Shown here: one piece after another, positions 22,140 to 32,316 of the stretch
Numbering within the stretch: position 1 is the first letter of the stretch
Layout of the letters: each line of letters begins with the position of its first letter
From: Triticum aestivum
Taxonomy: Eukaryota; Streptophyta; Magnoliopsida; Poales; Poaceae
Direction: 5' to 3'
Assembly (NCBI RefSeq): GCF_018294505.1
Contig: NC_057797.1
Location: 127,973,116 to 128,037,115 of the forward strand
Length of the DNA stretch: 64,000 nucleotides
The notes under the pieces: generated by a model
Database searches by the model: none
What the model was told of the DNA's origin: nothing
The model's input: the letters and a program-made list of their open reading frames with translations, nothing else
Position numbers and translations under genes: made by a program

Positions 22140-24163
22140 ATCTCCCCCTTTTTGGTAATTAATGGCAACATACATCAAAGCTTTAGATAAAGATATAAAG
22201 AACAGCAAGTAAAGCTTTGGAAGGACATGTAACAAGCATAGGCTCCCCCTACATGTATGCACTCATGTAAATATGAAATAGAGAGGCATGTGAGAGCATA
22301 ACCATGACAGAGTAGGAAATGTGTTACATGTATCTTGGCCATATGCATCAGAGCAAAAGATTATCAAGGAGAATACCTTCATGCTCATGAGTCCTTCTTG
22401 CAAATAATATGTACATAAGCAAGAACTCCTCATACTCATGATTTTGATGCATATACTTACCTTGTGGTCTTGAGTTGTCTTAGGATGGAATGAACCTGCA
22501 CAAACAAAGTTAGATAACACAGGTACATCCACTAGCCAGAGTAAACAAAAGAAACCACAAGAATACCAAGACTGGGATGACATGTAGAGAGTGAGTGCAA
22601 GGTACCACATTGGATTCAACATGTCCCCAAGAATAAAGATATGCAATGAATTTGACTGATTTCTTTCCCTTAGGTGTCTTGCTCCCCCTGAATCTTACAT
22701 GGGATATTGGGAGAAGATAGGGAATAGAAAATCAGAGCTGAAAGATACAAATGGATAGAACTTAATGCAAATAAGCGTATATGAACATGTCTTTCCCCCA
22801 CAAAGACATGTGACATCTCTCCTCTTGAACATCAAGCATCTGGGATCCTTGAGTATTTTCTCTCCCTGGAAATCTCTCTCTCCCCCTTAATAACATCTGG
22901 GAAATCTCTCTCTCCCCCTTAACAACATCTGGGATCCTTGAGACTTTCTCTCCCCCTTGAGCTTTGATGTGCTTTGATGTGATCTCTTTCTCCTGCAAGC
23001 TTTGATGTGATCTCTCTCTCCCCCTTTGACATCAATTTCCAAGAAGGGCTTTCTGGAATCCGTCGTATAGGTTTGGTCCTTGAGACTCAGCACAAAGCAA
23101 AGAATAAAATTGTGATGCTTGTAGAGGAAAAGATTCATTGAGTGGAGCTGGATCAGAAGAAATGTAGAACAAGTGGCAAACTGTTTTTCTGATTGCAAAG
23201 TCGGTGGCACCGAGTGGCATATTTCAGTGGTACCGAAAAGATTCGGTTGGACTGAAAATTGCAAGTCGGTGAAACCGAGTTTACACAGAGAAAAACACTT
23301 GTCACCTCAGCTCACTAGACATGTAGGATCTCACAAAGATTTGCAATGAATTACCTGAAGGATTTGCAAGGAATTAAATGCAGAAAATGCAGAACAAAAA
23401 CAAAGAGAAAAGAGAAGAAACTGAAAGATCTAGATGGAGTTTTTTTTTTGAAAAAGAGAAAGAAACTAAACATGCATGAGACAAATGCAATTACACAGAA
23501 AAGAACACAAGAGAACTTCATCTAGAGTTGGGAGGTGACATTGTCACCTATGTTAGAGTATATTGACTTAGGAGTCAAGTGAGAACACTTGATCATAGGT
23601 CATACTCATCGTTTAAGCTCAAAATGGGGTTACCATTTTTCGTTTAAGCATCTTGATGTATTCACATCTTGTTGAGTTGCTTTGACTCATGTCTTGGAGT
23701 AAAGCTTCTCTAAGATGGAATAACATACCTTGGGTGGTGGTGTGGTTCTTGCTCATGTAGTTGAACTTGTGTGGGTGCTCAAGGTTGATGTAGCTCATCA
23801 AGAGTTGGGAGCACCACTTGGAGTTTGAGTTCATCTTCCTACATGGGTTAGTTCTTGCAAGGAAGAGCACTTGTGTATCCAAAAATGACAATCATGAAGC
23901 TCAACATAGAATTTGTCAAAGGATATGTTTGAATGGTTTTGTGCTTCCTTGTCTTCAACCACCATTGTGTAGAATCTTGGTGATGTAGAGATTGCTCAAG
24001 ATGTGAGTGAGTCGCAATCTCATGGAATTAGATTCAACCAAGCACCTACATGGGTTAGACAACATGCAAGGTGCAAATATATCCAAGACATAAGATGGTT
24101 ATCATAAGAGATATATCATGGATTAGTCATAAGCTCATGTCTTGCATGTATCCAATGGAGTTT
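22140..24163 (-). other. Element F region between pol and 3' LTR
   Basis: There are 2.0 kb without a long frame. On the minus strand, between about 22,850 and 23,030, several purine tracts of AAGGGGGAGAGAG type recur, separated by repeats containing CATCAAAG or CCCAGATG. Four more TCGGT/ACCGA motifs lie at 23,200-23,280. An envelope-like gene, present in some SIRE relatives, was not found. Confidence 0.65.
22141..22155 (-). promoter_or_regulatory. Element F polypurine tract
   Basis: The minus strand reads ACCAAAAAGGGGGAGA next to the TGAAAGC start of the 3' LTR. This is the expected plus-strand primer site. Confidence 0.8.
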
Positions 24164-27100
24164 CTACTCCAAGTTCGCAGCATCAATGATGTTCAATTCT
24201 CCTCTCAACCTGCAAAACACTTTCTCATCAAGAGGTTTAGTAAATATATCCGCTAATTGCTTATTGGTGCGAACATGCTTAAGATCAATGTCACCCTTAG
24301 CAACATGATCTCGAATGAAATGATGACGAACTTCAATATGCTTAGTTCGAGAATTTTGTACAGGATTATGACCAATTTTGATAGCACTTTCATTGTCACA
24401 AAGTAGTGGAACATGTTTCACATAGATCCCATAATCTTTAAGAGTTTGGGTCATCCAAAGTAATTGAGCACAACATGAACCAGCGGCAATGTATTCCGCT
24501 TCGGTGGTGGATAAGGATACCGAGTTTTGTTTCTTGGAAGACCAAGGCACAAGAGATCTACCAAGAAATTGACAAGTACCCGAAGTGGAATTTCTATCAA
24601 CCTTATCTCCGGCATAATCCGAGTCGGAATAGCCAACAAGATCAAAAGAAGACCTCTTAGGATACCAAATGCCAAAATTTGGTGTATGGATTAAATATCT
24701 CACTATCCTTTTCACAGCCTTAAGATGACATTCTTTAGGAGCAGCTTGATATCGTCCACACATGCACACACTTAGCATAATATCGGGACGTGAAGCACAT
24801 AGGTATAACAATGAACCAATCATAGAGCGATAAACCTTTTGATCAACCGGTTCACCATCTTTGGTCAAATCATTATGTCCACTAGTAGGCATGGGTGTAG
24901 ACATACCTTTGCATTCTTGCATATTGAACTTCTTGAATAAGTCCTTGGTGTACTTCGTTTGAGAGACAAATGTACCTTCCTTAGTTTGCTTGATTTGCAA
25001 ACCGAGAAAGAATTTGAGTTCACTCATCATAGACATCTCAAACTTCTCTGACATAAGCTTTCCAAACTTTTCACTAAAGAGAGGGTTAGTTGAACCAAAT
25101 ATGATATCATCAACATAAATTTGGCATACAAATAGTTCTCCATTAACCCTTTTAGTAAAAAGAGTAGAATCAATTTTACCAATTTCAAAACCACTTGTAA
25201 TAAGGAACTTGGTCAAGCATTTATACCATGCTCTAGGAGCTTGTTTAAGACCATAAAGAGCTTTGTGAAGTTTGTAAACATGATTTGGTTTCTTAGGATT
25301 GATAAAGCCGGGAGGTTGTTTGACATAAACTTCCTCCTCTATTTCACCATTTAGAAAAGCACTTTTAATGTCCATTTGGTACAAGGTGATATTATGGTGA
25401 TTAGCATAGGCAAGTAAGATGCGAATGGACTCAAGTCTAGCAACGGGAGCATATGTCTCACCATAGTCCATACCTTCGACTTGTGTGTACCCTTGGGCAA
25501 CGAGACGTGCTTTGTTGCGAACCACTTGTCCATCTTCATCTTGCTTGTTGCGAAACACCCATTTTGTACCAATGATGTTGTGGTTGTTGTCGGGCTTCTC
25601 AACCAATGTCCAAACTTGGTTTCTCTCAAAGTTGTGTAGCTCTTCATGCATAGCGTTTATCCAATCCGGATCTTCCAATGCTTCTTCAACCTTCATAGGT
25701 TCAATGCTAGAGATGAATGAATAGTTTTCACAAAAGTTAGCTAAACGAGTTTTTGAGCGAGTGATTCTCCCGGTTTGTATATCATTGAGGATTTGCTCGA
25801 CGGGATGATCTTTGGCAATTCTTGCTCGAACTCGTGAGAGCTTTTGCTTGGGTCTTCGTTGAACATCTTCTTCATCTTGTTCTTCTTCTTGGCCTTCTTC
25901 ATTGTTGACGTCATCGTTCTCTTGTCGTGGTGGAGAAGGAGGTTGTTGATGTTCGTCTTGATGCATTTCCTCGTTTTCTTCATCTTGGTGTGTCCCACTT
26001 GTGGATGCTTCCGTGTCAATTCTTGGTTCACCTTGTCGTGAAGTAGAAGCTTCCACTTGGATGGATGAAGTACTCTCCTTCACCTCCATTGGACGAATTT
26101 TGCCAACGGACAAGTCTTGGATTGCTTCTGAAGGGTCTTTGTCTCCTACATCAATTGGCAATTGCTCTACTTGCGAGCCATTAGATTCATCAAACTTCAC
26201 ATCTACCGTCTCTTCAACCTTTCGGGTGAAATTGTTGTAGACATGGTAAGTGTGAGAGTTTGAGCCATAACCAAGTAGAAAACCATCATGAGATTTAGGA
26301 GCAAACGTTGAACGACGATGCTTATCAAGAATGTAGCACTTTGAGCCGAATACTCGAAAGTATCCAACTTGGGGTTTGTTACCGGTGAGAAGCTCGTATG
26401 CCGTCTTGCCGAGTAGCTTGTGAAGATATAAGCGATTTGTTGCGCGACAAGCTGTCTCAACCACTTCTGCCCAAAAGTGCTTCGGCGTCTTGTATTCATC
26501 AAGCATCGTTCTTGCCATTTCGATGAGCGTACGGTTCTTCCTCTCAACAACTCCATTTTGTTGAGGTGTGTACGTAGCCGAGAACTCGTGTGAAATCCCT
26601 TCTTCGTCAAGAAAGGTGTCCACATTTGCGTTCTTGAACTCCGTTCCGTTGTCACTCCGAACCTTCTTGATCTTCACGTCAAACTGATTTTGGGCCTTCC
26701 TAGCAAAGTTTTTGAAGATCTTCTGGACCTGCGACTTGTCATTAAGAAAGAACACCCATGTAAATCTTGAAAAATCATCAACTATAACTAGACCAAAAGA
26801 ATTTCCACCGAGACTCTTGTAGGCGTTGGGACCAAAAAGATCCATATGAAGTAGCTCGAGTGGCCTCCTTGTGGTCATGATGTTCTTCACGGGATGTCTT
26901 CCTCCAACCTGTTTACCTGCTTGACAAGCACTGCAAAGTCTATCCTTACCAAATATGACATCGTTAACTCCAAGGATATGATTTCCTTTAATAAGCTTGT
27001 CAAGGTTTCTCATGCCAACGTGACCTAGTCGTCTATGCCACAACCAAACTTTTGAGGATTTAGCAACAAAGCAAGTTTTAGGTTGTGCCTTTTTAGAGAA

Positions 27101-27562
27101 GTCGACAATGTAAAGATCACCTCTACGCATACCGGTAAAGACCATTTTATGATTGTCTCGACAAAATACTTGGCAATCTACCTCAGTAAATAGGACATTC
27201 AAACCGAAATCAGCAAGTCTAGATACTGAAAGTAAGTTGTAGCCGAGAGATTCAACGAGCATGACATTTTGAATGGAACTATCATGTGAGATGGCCACCT
27301 TACCAAGGCCAACCACTTTACCCTTTGAATTATCACCAAAGGTGACATATTTTCGAGGGCCGTCATTTTCAGCAAGCTCACGAAACATGTCTTCATCTCC
27401 GGTCATATGATCAGTACATCCACTATCAAGAACCCATTCCTTTCCTCCTGATTCATATCCCCGAAGATTTGCCATAAGACCAAAATGTCTCATTGCATCA
27501 TCAAGATCAAAGTCACTATCATCATCATCATCATAGTATCCATGTTCATCATGATCTTGCAC
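24164..27562 (-). CDS. Element F Copia pol polyprotein (PR-INT-RT-RH), open
   Basis: The frame of 1132 residues is uninterrupted. The protease site VLDSGCTDHMTG is at about residues 44-55. Then come the integrase zinc-binding and core motifs (LWHRRLGHVGM, CSACQAGK, HMDLFGP, RSDNGTEF, PQQNGVVERKNRT), reverse transcriptase (ALYGLKQAPRAWY, YVDDIIFGSTNP), and RNase H (GYSDSDYAGD, SLSTTEAEYIAAG). Gene order PR-INT-RT-RH defines Copia. The N-terminus begins in an acidic tract shortly after a frame change from the gag remnant, so the polyprotein is not joined to gag in this copy. All catalytic motifs I looked for are present. Confidence 0.93.
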   Translation of the reverse strand: MQDHDEHGYYDDDDDSDFDLDDAMRHFGLMANLRGYESGGKEWVLDSGCTDHMTGDEDMFRELAENDGPRKYVTFGDNSKGKVVGLGKVAISHDSSIQNVMLVESLGYNLLSVSRLADFGLNVLFTEVDCQVFCRDNHKMVFTGMRRGDLYIVDFSKKAQPKTCFVAKSSKVWLWHRRLGHVGMRNLDKLIKGNHILGVNDVIFGKDRLCSACQAGKQVGGRHPVKNIMTTRRPLELLHMDLFGPNAYKSLGGNSFGLVIVDDFSRFTWVFFLNDKSQVQKIFKNFARKAQNQFDVKIKKVRSDNGTEFKNANVDTFLDEEGISHEFSATYTPQQNGVVERKNRTLIEMARTMLDEYKTPKHFWAEVVETACRATNRLYLHKLLGKTAYELLTGNKPQVGYFRVFGSKCYILDKHRRSTFAPKSHDGFLLGYGSNSHTYHVYNNFTRKVEETVDVKFDESNGSQVEQLPIDVGDKDPSEAIQDLSVGKIRPMEVKESTSSIQVEASTSRQGEPRIDTEASTSGTHQDEENEEMHQDEHQQPPSPPRQENDDVNNEEGQEEEQDEEDVQRRPKQKLSRVRARIAKDHPVEQILNDIQTGRITRSKTRLANFCENYSFISSIEPMKVEEALEDPDWINAMHEELHNFERNQVWTLVEKPDNNHNIIGTKWVFRNKQDEDGQVVRNKARLVAQGYTQVEGMDYGETYAPVARLESIRILLAYANHHNITLYQMDIKSAFLNGEIEEEVYVKQPPGFINPKKPNHVYKLHKALYGLKQAPRAWYKCLTKFLITSGFEIGKIDSTLFTKRVNGELFVCQIYVDDIIFGSTNPLFSEKFGKLMSEKFEMSMMSELKFFLGLQIKQTKEGTFVSQTKYTKDLFKKFNMQECKGMSTPMPTSGHNDLTKDGEPVDQKVYRSMIGSLLYLCASRPDIMLSVCMCGRYQAAPKECHLKAVKRIVRYLIHTPNFGIWYPKRSSFDLVGYSDSDYAGDKVDRNSTSGTCQFLGRSLVPWSSKKQNSVSLSTTEAEYIAAGSCCAQLLWMTQTLKDYGIYVKHVPLLCDNESAIKIGHNPVQNSRTKHIEVRHHFIRDHVAKGDIDLKHVRTNKQLADIFTKPLDEKVFCRLRGELNIIDAANLE

Positions 27563-28155
27563 TCATCATTTCCTAGAGAGGGTAATTCATTAGATAAATG
27601 ATCATCAAAGTGGTCACTTTTATGAATTCTTATAGCTTCGAATATGATATCACTAATGATTCCAACATCTCCTTTAGCATGCTTAAGATTGGTAAGTTCA
27701 AATAGACAATTACCAAAACTAGGATCACTAGAGTTCATCTTACTCAAGGCAATAGATTTATGGAGAATTTCATCCAAAGTTTTCAAGGAATGATCGGGAA
27801 ATCATTCCTCAAGAAATTTCCATATAGTATAGGCACAATTAAGAGTAGGCAAACTAGCAATCACATTTTTGGGCAATCCTCTAATGATGAGCTCAATAGT
27901 TCTAAGATTGCGAATCATGTCAATATCTTCATCTAGGGTAGGATGCAAAGGATCAATATGAGGTGCACAAGGGCTAGCAATATACTTGTTCAAATGATAT
28001 TGATTGAAAATTACAAGCATCTCATTTTTCCACTCATGAAAATACTCTCCATCAAGAATAGGCACTCTATGTCTACGACTCCCTAAGGTAGACACATCCA
28101 TCTTCCTCCAATGGTGATTAAACCAAGGCAATGGAGACCAAAGCTCTGATACCAC
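27490..28155 (-). pseudogene. Element F gag remnant
   Basis: The frame opens 2 bp beyond the primer site and reads VPILDGEYFHEWKNEMLVI, matching the N-terminal gag domain of Copia elements (Y..WK..M). It stops at 27802, resumes in frame at 27786 and shifts out of frame relative to pol near 27,555 in an Asp/Met repeat. No zinc knuckle is visible, so the C-terminal part of gag appears deleted. Without a full gag the element is probably non-autonomous. Confidence 0.7.
28143..28154 (-). promoter_or_regulatory. Element F primer-binding site
   Basis: TGGTATCAGAGC on the minus strand, two bases inside the 5' LTR. It matches the 3' end of plant initiator methionine tRNA. Confidence 0.9.
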
Positions 28156-28156
28156 T

Positions 28157-29979
28157 TGTAGGATCTAGAAGTAGATGTGTCTAGAAGGGGGGGTGATTAG
28201 ACACTTAGTGCTAAAGTTGCAATTTTTAGGCCTTTTTTGTTTGAGTGGAGTTTTAGGCACAATTTCAACATACGCAATACATATCAAGCAAGCATGCAAA
28301 GAGTATATGAGCAGCAGAATGTAAAGCATGCAACTTGCAAGAATGTAAGGGGAAGGGTTTGGATAATTCAAACGCAATTGGAGACATGGATGTTTTTCCC
28401 GTGGTTCGGATAGGTGGTGCTATCCTACATCCACGTTGATGGAGACTTCAACCCACGAAGGGTAACGGTTGCGCGAGTCCACGGAGGGCTCCACCCACGA
28501 AGGGTAACGGTTGCGCGAGTCCACGGAGGGCTCCACCCACGAAGGGTAACGGTTGCGCGAGTCCACGGAGGGCTCCACCCACGAAGGGTCCATGAAGAAG
28601 CAACCACCCACAAAGGGTCCATGAAGAAGCAACCACCCACAAAGGGTCCACGAAGTAGCAACCTTGTCTATCCCACCATGGCCATCGCCCACGAAGGACT
28701 TGCCTCACTAGCGGTAGATCTTCACGAAGTAGGCGATCTCCTTGCCCTTACAAACTCCTTGGTTCAACTCCACAATCTTGTCGGAGGCTCCCAAGTGACA
28801 CCTAGCCAATCTAGGAGATACCACTCTCCAAGAAGTAACAAATGGTGTGTAGGTAATGAACTTCTTGCTCTTGTTCTTCAAATGATAGTCTCCCCAACAC
28901 TCAACTCTCTCTCATAGGATTTGGATCTGGTGGAAAGAAGATTTGAGTGGAAAGCAACTTGGGGAAGGCTAGAGATCAAGATTCATATGGTAGGAATGGA
29001 ATATCTTGGTCTCAACACATGAGTAGGTGGTTCTCTCTCAGAACATATGAGTTGGAATTGTGTATGTGTTCTGATGGCTCTCTCCACGAATGAAGAGGAG
29101 GTGGAGGGGTATATATAGCCTCCACACAAAATCCAACCGTTACACACAGTTTTCCAATCTCGGTGGGACCGAATCAAAAAACTCGGTCGGACCGAAAAGG
29201 TAAACCTAGTGACCGTTAGAGATTTTCGGTGGGACTGACATGCAACTCTGTAGGACCGATATGGTTAGGGTTTGGGCATAACGTAATCTCGGTGAGACCG
29301 ATTACACAAACTCGGTGAGACCGATTTTGGTAATTAGCTAACCAGAGAGTTGGTCTGGCAAACTCGGTGGGACCGATTTGCTCTTTCGGTGAGACCGAAA
29401 AGTTACAAAAAGGAAACACTGAATTTACATTTCAATCTCGGTGGGACCGATTCGCTCTTTCGGTGAGACCGAAAAGTTACGAAAGGGAAACAAAGAGTTT
29501 GCAATCCCATCTCGGTGAGACCGAGATCCCTATCGGTAGAACTGAATTGCTAGGGTTTGGCAGTGGCTTATGACAAATGAAACTCGGTGGCGCCGGATAG
29601 AAAGAATCGGTAGGACCGAGTTTGGCTTAGGGTTTAGGTCATATGTGGATATGGGAAAGTAGTTGAGGGTTTTGGAGCATATCACTAAGCACATGAAGCA
29701 AGAGGCTCATTAAGCAACACCTCATCCCTCCTTTATAGTATTGGCTTTTCCTAAAGACTCAATGTGATCTTGGATCACTAAAATGTAAAATGAAGAGTCT
29801 TGATCTTGAGGCTTTAGCCAATCCTTTGTCCTTAGCATCTTGAAGGAGTTCCCACAACCTTTAGTCCATGCCACTCCATTATTGAACTTATCTGAAACAT
29901 GCTAGATAGAAATGTTAGTCCAATAAGAGATATGTTGTCATCAATTATCAAAACCACCTAGGGAGCACTTGTGCTTTCA
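28157..29979 (-). repeat. Element F 5' LTR (1,823 bp)
   Basis: Direct repeat of 20318-22139. A TATATATA promoter box at 29110-29117 lies between short TGGAGG/CCTCCA arms. The 42-bp array is at 28456-28581 and the TCGGT/ACCGA motif cluster at 29158-29621. Confidence 0.93.
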
Positions 29980-29984
29980 TCTTG
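29980..29984. repeat. Target-site duplication of element F, right copy (TCTTG)
   Basis: Equals 20313-20317. Confidence 0.93.
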
Positions 29985-31347
29985 GCTTGACCTTCCAGTT
30001 GTAGTAGCGGCGCAGACTTTGCTGGTAGATGGCGGACCGGCTAAGTGCTAACAGCCGGCCCTCCTCCAATAGATCGACGTCGTCTTCTCGCGCTTCTTTT
30101 GCTTCCGCCTTGGTGTACATGGTGACGCGAGGTGAGTCAAACTCAATGTCCGTCGGGATGACGGCTTCGGCAGCGTAGACGAGGAAGAAAGGCGTGAAGC
30201 CGGTTGACTTGTTTGGAGTTGTGCGCAGGCTCCGGAGGACGTACGGCAGCTCATCAATCCAGCAGCCGCCCGACCGCTCTAGAGGCTCGACCAGTCGGGG
30301 CTTGACGCCAGAAAGGATGAGGCCATTTGCTCGCTCAACTTGGCCGTTTTACTGCGGATGGGCAACGGACGCTAGGTCCAGTCAGATGCCCTGTGTCACG
30401 CAGAAACGGGCCAAGGCTCCTTTGGCAAAATTTGTGTCATTATTCGTGATGATGCTATGTGGTACTCCATACCAAGTGGTGATATCTGCAATGGAAGTCA
30501 CGGCAGCCGGACCATTCAACTTCTTGATTGGCTTTGCTTCTATCCACTTGGTGAATTTGTCCATGGTGACAAGCAGATGGGTCATGACGCCACGTGCTAT
30601 CTTGAATGGTCCCACCATATCCAAGCCCCAAACAGCAAAAGGCCATGCCAAGGGAATGGTCTTGAGTGCAGAAGCCGGTAGATGTTGCTGTGAGCTGAAC
30701 TTCTGACACCCCTTGCAATGCTTGACTCGATCCTTGGCATCCTCCAAGGCAGTCGACCAGAAGAAACCGTGGCAGAAAGCCTTGGCCACGAGTGATCTGG
30801 AAGCCGCGTGGTGGCCGGACTCTCCTTGGTGGATGTCTTTGAGGATTGCTTGGCCTTTCTCCGGTTCCACGCAGTGCTGGTACAAACAAGTGACACTACA
30901 CCTCACAAGTTCTCTATTGACAATGGTGTATGCTGCTGCCCGAGGTTGCACTTGTCGGGCTGAGATCTCATCAGTCGGCAGCTCTTCGTTTACCAGGAAG
31001 TTGAGGATGGGTTGCGCCCATGAAGGTGCTACTATTTCTTTGACTGCTAGAACTGCAACTTGCATGAGGGCAGTTGGGCTGGGAGGCGGCGGGTTGGAGT
31101 CGGTTGCCGCTTGCTGTGCCGATGAAGTCCCCGGGCCGACTGCCGTAGCCCCCGGGTCGGGTGCGACTGCTGCAGTCCCCAAGCCGCTTGGTGAGGTCGC
31201 CGGGCCGACTGTTGCAGTCCCCGGGCCGGGTTGTGAAGTTTCCGGGCCAGGTGCGACTATCACAGTACTCGCGCCAACTTCCAAGGTCCGCGAGCTAGCT
31301 GCCGCAGCCCTAGAGTCGGATTCGTCGGCCTCGGGAGGAGCCATCAC
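29985..31347 (-). pseudogene. Element E integrase, zinc finger and catalytic core
   Basis: The longest frame (30382-31347) has the HHCC zinc finger (HQGESGHHAASR ... CKGCQKF) and the core motif WGLDMVGPF. The second catalytic aspartate region reads IITNNDTNF where ITDNGTxF is normal, so the key Asp is lost. The frame ends at 30382. Homology continues in another frame through a stop inside the SVAHPQ / NGQVERANG motif to the F insertion. An N-terminal Pro/Ala/Gly-rich segment precedes the zinc finger. Confidence 0.8.
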
Positions 31348-31494
31348 AAAGATGGACTCAGACTCCAGAGAGGGCTTGATTGACGGCTAGAGGAGGCGCT
31401 GAAGGGAGACACCAACTGGTATTGCTTGTCGGGTGGAGCCGATTCGTGCCAAGGCATTTGCTTGCTCATTGTTGGCTCTTGGCACATGAAGGAA

Positions 31495-31938
31495 CTACCC
31501 CTTGAAGTATCCACTGAGTTGCTGGATGAAAAAACGGTAGCTTTCCATATTTGCATCCTTGGCATCCCAGTCACCAGAAGACTGCTGGACTACCAAGTCG
31601 GAGTCGTCGTAGCATAGGATCCGGCGGATGCCGATTTCCTTGGCCAACCGGAGGCCGTGTATTAGTGCTTCATACCCAGCCACATTGTTGGAGGCGGCAA
31701 AATGGATTAGCAACGTGTACTTGAGCTTGGCGCCTTTGGGAGAGGTGAAGATGATGCCGGCTCCCAAACCAGTGCGCATCTTTGAACCATCAAAATGCAT
31801 CTGCCAATGGGTGGAGTCCGGCGCTGGCGGCAGGTACTGGGTCTCGGCCCAGTCGACGAGGAAATCGGCTAGTGCTTGGGACTTGATGGCGGTGCGAGGC
31901 TGGTAGTAGATGGTGTAGGGGGACAGCTCGATGGCCAT
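31495..31938 (-). pseudogene. Element E second RNase H (aRNase H)
   Basis: The domain reads MHFDGSKMRTGLGAGIIF, NNVAGYEALIHGLRLAKE and CYDDSDLVVQQ. This is the archaeal-type RNase H that Tat-lineage elements carry between RNase H and integrase, which fixes the lineage. The expected NNVAEYEAL has Gly for the catalytic Glu. The frame stops at 31495. RT and the first RNase H are not present upstream. Confidence 0.75.
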
Positions 31939-32316
31939 TTGGCCACTCGGCTAGAAGCATCTCTGTTGCCATAACTCGTATACTCGCTTAACTAATTTGT
32001 ATGAGGCGATACAGCTGAGATCAGCCAATGAGGTGGGAATTCAAGTAGCTCTAGTATTTCTTCCCGCAGATATTTGGTTTGTGATTGGGTAATCCTTACC
32101 ACTTATTTGTTCATATCCATACCTTGTTGCTTTATTCATCTATCTTTATCTAAGTGGCTTCTCACCTTAATGGACGTGTGATGATTTACTTTGGAATTCA
32201 TTCGTTCATCCTTGTTCGAATGTTTATTGTGAAGACTATATGTTGCAATTTCTATCCATTGATTCAGCTTGTCTATCTGTCTATCAAGATTCTAACGGAT
32301 GTCACCCTCTTCAGGA

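Larger units (their letters stand above)
20318..29979 (-). mobile_element. Element F: complete Ty1/Copia, SIRE/Maximus style
   Basis: The 9,662-bp element has LTRs of 1,822 and 1,823 bp, a TCTTG target duplication, an initiator-Met type primer site and a polypurine tract at the correct ends. Its pol frame is open over 1132 codons, but gag is a short broken remnant. A 2-kb non-coding stretch lies between pol and the 3' LTR, a layout known from SIRE/Maximus elements. I hand-counted about 30 LTR differences (1.6%), roughly 0.6 million years at 1.3e-8 per site per year. It is inserted in the integrase of element E. Confidence 0.93.
29980..31955 (-). mobile_element. Element E, right part (integrase and aRNase H)
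   Basis: Continuation of E beyond F. Coding homology ends at about 31955, next to the internal 5' region of element G. No LTR of either element is present at this junction, so it reflects a deletion or rearrangement rather than a clean insertion. Confidence 0.75.

Noticed and set aside
22140..24163. Possible envelope-like gene between Copia pol and 3' LTR
   Set aside because: Longest frames are about 125 codons, with no signal peptide, membrane segment or continuous coiled coil.
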